Positions 57,503-64,000 of a DNA stretch of 64,000 nucleotides are shown piece after piece. The stretch lies in the NCBI RefSeq assembly GCF_037325665.1, contig NC_090247.1, forward strand, positions 21,733,133-21,797,132. The letters are read 5' to 3'. A model generated the notes under the pieces. That model worked only from the letters and a program-made list of their open reading frames with translations, made no database searches and had not been told where the DNA came from. A program made the translations under genes and the position numbers. Position 1 is the stretch's first letter. Each line of letters starts with the position of its first letter. The DNA comes from Littorina saxatilis (lineage: Eukaryota > Mollusca > Gastropoda > Littorinimorpha > Littorinidae).

Positions 57503-58506
57503 CAATAGAAACGATATTCAAAAGTCAGTGGAACATTGCCTCACTGTCAGGGGCGTAACTCTTCCACAGCGCATGGCAATCCTGACAGAGTTATTTCCGG
57601 AAAACGTCAGTTGGGGAATAAGTTGATTCCAGTATCCCCTTTTGACCTTTTCTGAGGTCAAGTGTACGAAATCGATCCTGTAAGCCTGTCTAATCCGAAT
57701 CTCACGTGCGGTATATTTTCTTGGCTGCTGTCAGTTTTGGGAAGATCAGACGAACCAATATAAATACATCCGACCGTTATTTTCCTTTGGCACATCTGTC
57801 GGTTCGTGTTGTTGTGCCTCTGCGGCCAAAAATATCTCCCTTGTTGCTTCATCCACGATTTCATGTTGCGGTATATTCACTGCCAAGAATACAGCGACAT
57901 CACCCCCCCCCCCCCCCCCCACCCTCCACGTTTAAGACCTCCAACAATGTGAGAATATCAGGTCTTAAATGAGAGGCAGTCTTAACTATGATAATTAAAA
58001 AATTGCGGTAAATGTACAAAAGTTATGAGCAGAAAGTCTGAAATGCAAGGTCTTCAAGTGTGTGTGTGTGTGTGTGTGTGTGTGGGGGGGGGTCGGTTCT
58101 AAAAGGGGGCTCCTCTGTATCAGCCTGTGGCAGCAAGAACACCAGGATGTCGGCTGTAGACATTGCGAAACAGGTTGTCGGATCATCAAGCCAGACCCAG
58201 CAGGTGATTTAAGTCTCTTTCTCTCGCGAGGCTTGTTTTTCTTTCGCAGTTTTATTCTCTCCTTGCTGTCTAGGAATGAAATCAGTTTTCGTTGTGTTCT
58301 TGTGGCGAATGGGAAGTTTGTGCGGAGACGATGGGTTATGTTCAGTGATTTTTGTTGTTGTAATACCCCGTTGATTTTATCGTTATTTCCCAGTTTACGT
58401 CTTGAAGCGTAAAAGGGAGGGACAGGAATGCAAACGCATGGACGGACACGCATTGTGACACTGACGCAGGCGCGCACAGACACACAAGACAGACAGACGT
58501 CACGCG

Positions 58507-58508
<2 letters not shown>

Positions 58509-58541
<33 letters not shown>

Positions 58542-58563
58542 ACACACACTACATAACATACTC

Positions 58564-58614
<51 letters not shown>

Positions 58615-58615
58615 C

Positions 58616-58652
<37 letters not shown>

Positions 58653-58668
58653 GAGACAGAGAGAGAGT
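58509..58668. repeat. (AC)n and (GA)n microsatellites
   Basis: (AC)n at 58509-58539 and (GA)n with CAGAGA variants at 58562-58668. Confidence 0.9.
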
Positions 58669-58911
58669 CCTGAAGATAAATCCAACGACTTCAAGTTTGT
58701 AAACCTTAATGACTAAAAATGCAAAATGTTCCCATCATGAACCAAAGACGACCATGCACCCAACAAACATCGAGCGTTGCGCAAGTGATACACATCAAGT
58801 ACGTCACATCTGAAGAAGACGCACGCATGCATTCATGAGCTATATTTAGATGTAAATGTAGCTCAGGACGTAGTATGAGACTACTGGAGACTGTACGAGT
58901 GAAAACTGAGC

Positions 58912-59080
58912 ACAGTGAAGCCGACAGTTGGACTGATATAAGACCTCCCCCCTTTACGATAGTGTGTGTCCATAACCAGTGCAAATATAACCGAGTTTCG
59001 AGACTGAATCCCCCCCCCCCCCCTTCAAGACCCAATTTATTTGATTTTTGAAGGTAATTTAAGAGAGGTTTCGCTGTAAA
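58912..59080. mobile_element. Decayed mariner-like MITE
   Basis: CAGTGAAGCC...ATAAGACCTCCCCCCTTTA on the left and GAGAGGTTTCGCTGTA on the right resemble the MITE at 37 kb, with a C-run in the middle. A further faint relative with GGTCTTAAA lies at 57900-57985. Confidence 0.4.
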
Positions 59081-59382
59081 ACCGCACCAAGCAAGGGATC
59101 AAGTAGATGAACTAGGAAGTCACGCGGAAAGTGACACGGTCTGAAGAAGGAAATGCTCAGCTGGTTGTACGGAAAAGAATTAGCCGTTACATGCGGATTT
59201 AATATAATACGTCGGTGGAGATTAAAATATCCTTGTAGGATACTCATGTTGAAGGAGTGTCGTCGTCGCATGGGGTGGCCCGAGACTGTGGATAATCAAA
59301 GGCACCGCTACTGTCTCATCACTGAAAGTTGTGACATTTAATGGATCGTCTTTGAGGTCACCGGCGGTGCAGTCGGCTGGCT

Positions 59383-59385
<3 letters not shown>

Positions 59386-59439
<54 letters not shown>

Positions 59440-59440
59440 G

Positions 59441-59510
<70 letters not shown>
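59386..59510. repeat. (CT)n microsatellite, 125 bp
   Basis: Near-pure CT repeat with three or four point interruptions. Confidence 0.93.
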
Positions 59511-59512
<2 letters not shown>

Positions 59513-59647
59513 ATGTTCCTTGTTGCTATCATATAGCCTATATATTCACAACTCAGTGATAATCAGGAATGCAATCACACATTTTTTTTCATAATTATGT
59601 TAAATACAAGGTCTCATGAAGGATGGATGGTTCTGCAATGATGGTTT

Positions 59648-59749
<102 letters not shown>

Positions 59750-59759
59750 CGAACGAACG

Positions 59760-59949
59760 AACGAACCAACTTTATTTTTCGAGGGTAATCGAGTAGATAC
59801 AGCAAAGATCTTTTTTCATCCAGCCCTCGCCCAAGAGGGAATTAACTAAACAGTGCATAATATTAAAGCAGAAGAAGAAGCAAAACAAAAACATAAAAAC
59901 ATGGTTATTAAATCAGACAAAGAGAAAAAAAACAGAGAGAGAGAGAGAC

Positions 59950-59986
<37 letters not shown>

Positions 59987-60144
59987 ATGAAACAAAAAGT
60001 GGTCCATATTAGGAGCCCTTCTCCTACTACTACATAAATACATAATTAGTGAAATAGTATAAGTTTATGTACATAAGCGCATGATATAGAAACATTGTAA
60101 GTTATAAATGTTTATGACTAGGTGCAAAGCAGAAATTAGCAGAT

Positions 60145-60147
<3 letters not shown>
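59760..60147 (-). mobile_element. LINE 3' end with a (TTCG)n tail
   Basis: Reverse strand ends AAAAATAAAGTTGGTTCG followed by TTCG repeats (59744-59765). An internal (CT)n at 59935-59985 and GGAGAAGGGCTCCTAATATG are visible. Flanked on both sides by (GA)n. Confidence 0.6.

Positions 60148-60227
<80 letters not shown>
60147..60227. repeat. (GA)n microsatellite, 80 bp
   Basis: Pure GA run at the other end of the LINE fragment. Confidence 0.93.
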
Positions 60228-60228
<1 letters not shown>

Positions 60229-60785
60229 GGGGGTCCATAATGAAAAATGAGACATTGATTGGAAATTAGTGGCGGGGTTGTAATGAATGGCGGTGACTGA
60301 AAAGCTGTATCGACGTTTTCCGAGATTGCAGCCTTTACCTCGTCCTCCCCTTGCCCCTCCCCCTCCCAACTTTACTTGTCTGGGCCTGTGTTTCATCAAA
60401 CTGACTTTATTGCCGCCTTGTGTTCAGTCATTTTGTATTGCTGGTGAGCTGATGGGTTTAGAATTTGAATATTAGGGGGGGGGGGGGGGAGGGTATATAT
60501 TGGGTGCGATGGGGAGGGGGTGTTGGCTTGGGCGTGTTCTTCAATGTATTGAATGTGCATGTGTGCGGAATTGTTTGGGTGCACGCGAACACGTACACAT
60601 GTCGGTATAGCCGCTGCATAGTTCTTTGTAATTTTATATTTGCTCTGCAGGGGTGAGCTGGTGGTTTAGAATTTGAATATGGGGAGAGAGAGGGGGGGGG
60701 TGTATTTGATTGTGCATGTGAGCAGAAGGGTGTGTTAGTACTCGAACACGCTCATCAGGTCAGTCGATCGCAGTGTCTGGTGCAC

Positions 60786-60797
60786 GAAGAGAGAGAG

Positions 60798-60889
<92 letters not shown>
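60786..60889. repeat. (GA)n microsatellite, ~100 bp
   Basis: Near-pure GA run just left of the 61-kb SINE; the SINE's target duplication is in this GA-rich DNA. Confidence 0.93.
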
Positions 60890-60891
<2 letters not shown>

Positions 60892-60906
60892 TTGGAGACT
60901 GAGAGA

Positions 60907-61327
60907 CTGACTATTAGGGTTTAACGTCCTCTTAGACCAACTGGTCTATATTGGGACAGGTATTGGTAATACGTTGAAGATATGGTGTGATACTTTGATT
61001 CGAACAAGCCCGCTGTGGCTGTCTTCTTCGACACACCAGCATTGGGTTTGTCTCGTCAAAGTATCGAAATACGATCATGATAATTGGAGACGAGAGATGA
61101 TGCATGCGTGTCTTCGTGTTTTCCAAGCCCTGAGACTTTCGCTGTGAACGTGGGATCTTTTTCGTGCGCATGTGTGCACACGGGGGTGTTCGGACACCGA
61201 AGAGAGTCTGCACAAAGTTGACTCCGAGAAATAAATCTCTCGCCGAACGTGGGGATCGAACCCACGCTGATAGCGACCAACTGGCTACAAAGCCAGCGCG
61301 CTACCAACTGAGCTACGTCCCCGCCCA
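60907..61327 (-). mobile_element. tRNA-headed SINE, full length, minus strand
   Basis: Head GGGGACGTAGCTCAGTTGG, anticodon-like arm GGCTTTGTAGCC, box B GGGTTCGATCCCC; tail TAAGAGGACGTTAAACCC. A 12-bp repeat GAGACTGAGAGA on both sides (60895-60906, 61328-61339) is a probable target duplication, although the site is GA-rich. The tRNA-like head is well preserved, but the linked SINE body argues against a functional tRNA gene. Confidence 0.85.
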
Positions 61328-61654
61328 GAGACTGAGAGAGACAGAGAGAGAGACAGAGTGAGACAGAGACTCTGACAGGGAAGGGCGTGTATGTTACGGG
61401 TTGGCTGGTTGACTTTGATCTCCTTCTCTCCCAGGACAGTGTTGGCACTCAAATAGACTATGTTCGGACATGACTGTCGGGATTTATTCGCTCTTGCAGA
61501 GTTGGACCTGTTTATAAAGCTGAGGCTTTTTTCACTCCAAAATTATATAACACAGCTGCGGAGCATGGTAATCATAGCATACTTGCAATCAATTCGTCGT
61601 CATGTTTGATTGAAAAAGAATGCGTATGACATCACATGTTTTTGTCGCTGTTGC

Positions 61655-61656
<2 letters not shown>

Positions 61657-61744
<88 letters not shown>
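61657..61744. repeat. (TTG)n microsatellite, 88 bp
   Basis: About 29 TTG units. It reads as poly-Cys, poly-Val or poly-Leu in the three frames, none of them a gene. Confidence 0.95.
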
Positions 61745-61747
<3 letters not shown>

Positions 61748-62544
61748 ATCCAACGTATTTTTTTTCCATGGGTGTTGTTGTTTTGTCCCCTTGTTTTTTA
61801 ATTTAATAGTTTCATTTTTTTCACTTGACATTTTCTGTTGATATTTTATGTGGTGTGCCCTTAATTTAGCCCCCTAGGTTGATGTTGTACGCTTTCTGTT
61901 GCAGGTGTTGTTGCATGGTAGCCAGGCAGCATGGATGTTCAGTGTTCTACCGGGACTTACAGCATGCCCCCCCCCCCCCCCCGAACACATCCTTTATTAT
62001 CCATGCAGACCTTCCAATTTCTTTATATTTCTCCATGTCAACTGCAGCCAGCGACCATCCCACAAAGGATCGCATTTACTGGATTATTCATTCATTTATT
62101 CATTTATTTATTTATTTATTTATTTATCCTTCCATTCATTTATCCTCCCATTTATTTCTTCTTTTTTTGTTATTTGTTTTTGTATTTGTTTATCCTTTTT
62201 CTATGTATGTATTTATTTATGTGATTTGTGTAAATTGTTATTAAGTTGGAATGGCTCATGTAGATGTTACTGTTTAGTGCATTTGTTCTTCTTCTCGTAG
62301 AACTAACCGTACCACTTGAGTCCTGACTGTCGTTCTCAAATTCATTGAGGCCTGTTTACTTGGGTTTTTTCCCCCCTTGTAGTGGATGTTTTTGTGTAAT
62401 AAACGATCATACTGAATACACTGGTTGTGATTTTTAATTGTATTAACCATGTGAGTCCCTTCTCCTTGTCTTTCTTTCCTTATAGCTTGGCTTAATTATG
62501 ACGGTTGACAGCTGTTCGTGTGCATGTACGTGTATATGTCTGTC

Positions 62545-62581
<37 letters not shown>

Positions 62582-62940
62582 AGAGTTCCACATCTGTTTT
62601 CCGCTTTTTACATTCTACAAAACATGCATGTTTTTGCACATTAAATTTGAGGCATCCACGACATGTGCTCAGTCTTTTCAAACATTTGACATCATCATAT
62701 GAGATTCGCTTGATGATCCTCTAAAACCGGATTCCGAAACCTTTCTCAAACCAAACAAAAGAATTGTACAAAGTTCATTCTGAAATGATTTGAAGGCAAG
62801 CAAACTCAATGAACTCCAGAACTAACACAAGAAGCAATCAGAGCGAGACCATAATCACAGAGCCAAGCAAGGTGCGAAATCAGCATAATAACGGTCATTT
62901 AGCCCAGACGGTCAGAGAGGAACACGGGTGCTAAGTGTCA
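61745..62940. other. No gene recognised
   Basis: C-run at 61967-61982, (TTTA)n-like DNA at 62090-62130, (GT)n at 62544-62578. The rest looks unique. 63426-64000 is also without recognised features. Confidence 0.5.
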
Positions 62941-63029
62941 GCCCTGACCTGCCAAGATGAAGAAGCACTTGACCGCCACTCGCCAAGAGGCTGTCACTCT
63001 TTCTATCCACCCTTCGTACTCTCCATTAA

Positions 63030-63130
63030 TTTTGTTCTTCACACTCTTTATCCACCCCTCATACCCTCCATCTATTCTTCACACTCTTTATCCACCCCTC
63101 GTACCCTCCATCCGTACTTCACACTCTCAA
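63030..63130. repeat. 41-bp imperfect tandem repeat, pyrimidine-rich
   Basis: CTTCACACTCTTTATCCACC starts near 63036, 63077 and 63118 (the last diverged). It forms much of the polypyrimidine tract before the candidate exon at 63196. Confidence 0.7.
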
Positions 63131-63195
63131 CCCACCCGTCAGCCTCTTCATCCACCCGTCTCAACCTCTTCACCTTACCCGTTAAAACACTTCAG

Positions 63196-63228
63196 CGTCA
63201 GCGAGAGATCCTTATGCTGCAACTGCAG
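63196..63228 (+). CDS. Possible 33-bp internal exon, coiled-coil-like
   Basis: A long pyrimidine tract (about 63125-63190) leads to ACTTCAG, followed by 33 bp in phase 0 coding RQREILMLQLQ, then CAG|GTACAA. The phase is the same as the donor of the exon at 36079-36162, so the two could be joined to give ...SETIKRQREILMLQLQ.... The pyrimidine tract is itself part of a 41-bp imperfect repeat, which weakens the call. Confidence 0.3.
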
Positions 63229-63344
63229 GTACAATTCTCGGGTGGTTCTCGGTAGCTCAGTGGGTCGTCCTCAACCACCACGCGCCAGTGAAAAGAGTTC
63301 CGCTTGGCTGGCGATGACCGGAGGGTAACGGCAAAGGTGATGAT

Positions 63345-63425
63345 AATTAGTTTTAACGTCCTCTTAGAACCAATTGGCCTATCTTGGGACAGGTAGAGTT
63401 GATATGCTTTATGGGGGGACAGGAC
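63345..63425 (-). mobile_element. SINE 3' tail fragment
   Basis: Reverse complement reads CTGTCCCAAGATAGGCCAAT, then TAAGAGGACGTTAAAAC, the tail of the 61-kb SINE. No head remains. Confidence 0.65.
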
Positions 63426-64000
63426 ACTGGACAGACATGCAAACAGAGAACACATAATTATGATCGTACGGCAAAGGTGTTGAAATGAGGGTCAGTGGAA
63501 GGAGGGCCACTACTGTGTCAGGGGAGATAACAAGCAGCAGGTTGTCTTTTCTTTTTTCCACGTGTATGGAGGCACTCAAGAAAATCTATAGATCTGAGGT
63601 TACCCCACCAGCCATTTCTCATTGGCATGTCAAACTTGTCTTGTCCTTCTTGTCCTGTTAAAAGTGAATGTGTGTTGTCTGTGTGAGGGTTTTTTTTCAG
63701 ACTAAAACACCCTCAGAAGTGAAGGTTATTTGAAGGTTTAATATTTATGTTTTTGTTTTGTTTTAAATTTGTGTTCCATGTTTTCTTTTTTTCTTCAGTT
63801 TCAATGTTTTTTGTTGCCTCCTTCTCTCTGATTATTTCTCTGTAGTTGCTAAAATAATTTCTGCATTCCTATGCTGTATGTATCTTCAGTTCTAAAACCC
63901 TCGCAATGTTTTAATTGCAAAATTGTCGTGCGCCTAAGTAAGAGGCGGCATCGGGTGTAAAGTTCAAAAGATTAAGTTTGCAATTTAAAAAAAAAACATG

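Noticed and set aside
57232-57558. Frames spanning the run of N
   Set aside because: Mostly unknown residues across a probable false gap.
61242-61327. Functional tRNA gene
   Set aside because: The tRNA-like head is fused to a SINE body and tail with flanking repeats. The same applies to the heads at 8931, 15803, 25000-25078 and 40396.
61610-61801. Poly-cysteine protein
   Set aside because: Translation of the (TTG)n microsatellite.

Overview
This window is eukaryotic, intron-rich and crowded with repeats. The host is most likely a marine mollusc, probably a gastropod. That is an inference from the type of atypical E2F gene, from tRNA-derived SINEs that share one 3' tail, and from dense (CT)n, (GT)n and (GA)n microsatellites; no single feature names the species.

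The one gene recognised with confidence is an atypical E2F (E2F7/E2F8 family) on the minus strand. Eleven coding exons lie between 28404 and 16532. All ten internal splice junctions have GT/AG sites and matching phases, and the joined frame is open for 1,015 codons plus a TAA stop. It carries the family's two DNA-binding domains. An upstream exon with a GTGAGT donor at 30506-30501 lies beside E2F, CCAAT and CHR-like motifs, which would fit the known control of these repressors by E2F in the cell cycle. Its introns hold Harbinger-like and mariner-like MITEs, a hAT-like element with a BED-finger fragment, and a young SINE.

Two partial genes are proposed with less certainty. One is a minus-strand first coding exon at 14055-13815, 2.5 kb downstream of the E2F stop. 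The other is a plus-strand first coding exon at 36079-36162, which may continue in a 33-bp exon at 63196-63228 after an intron of about 27 kb.

Layout: 1-9 kb is gene-poor, with a 160-bp duplication, a 97-bp minisatellite, SINEs, a TIR element and GA-rich DNA. At 9-13.5 kb there are two copies of a 0.8-kb element head to head, a hAT-like element and a young SINE. The E2F locus fills 14-31 kb. At 31-36 kb there are a small MITE, a SINE, a CG-richer stretch with E2F-type sites and a 63-bp minisatellite. The rest, 36-64 kb, is repeat DNA: SINEs, a 0.83-kb element rich in TCAAGGTCA motifs, a 3.1-kb decayed DNA transposon with its own TIRs and a SINE nested inside it, a triplicated 340-bp unit, LINE 3' ends and long microsatellites. 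A 200-base run of N at 57303-57502 is flanked by an identical 33-bp repeat and is probably a false gap.

No CRISPR array, operon, rRNA, functional tRNA gene or retrovirus-like element was seen.
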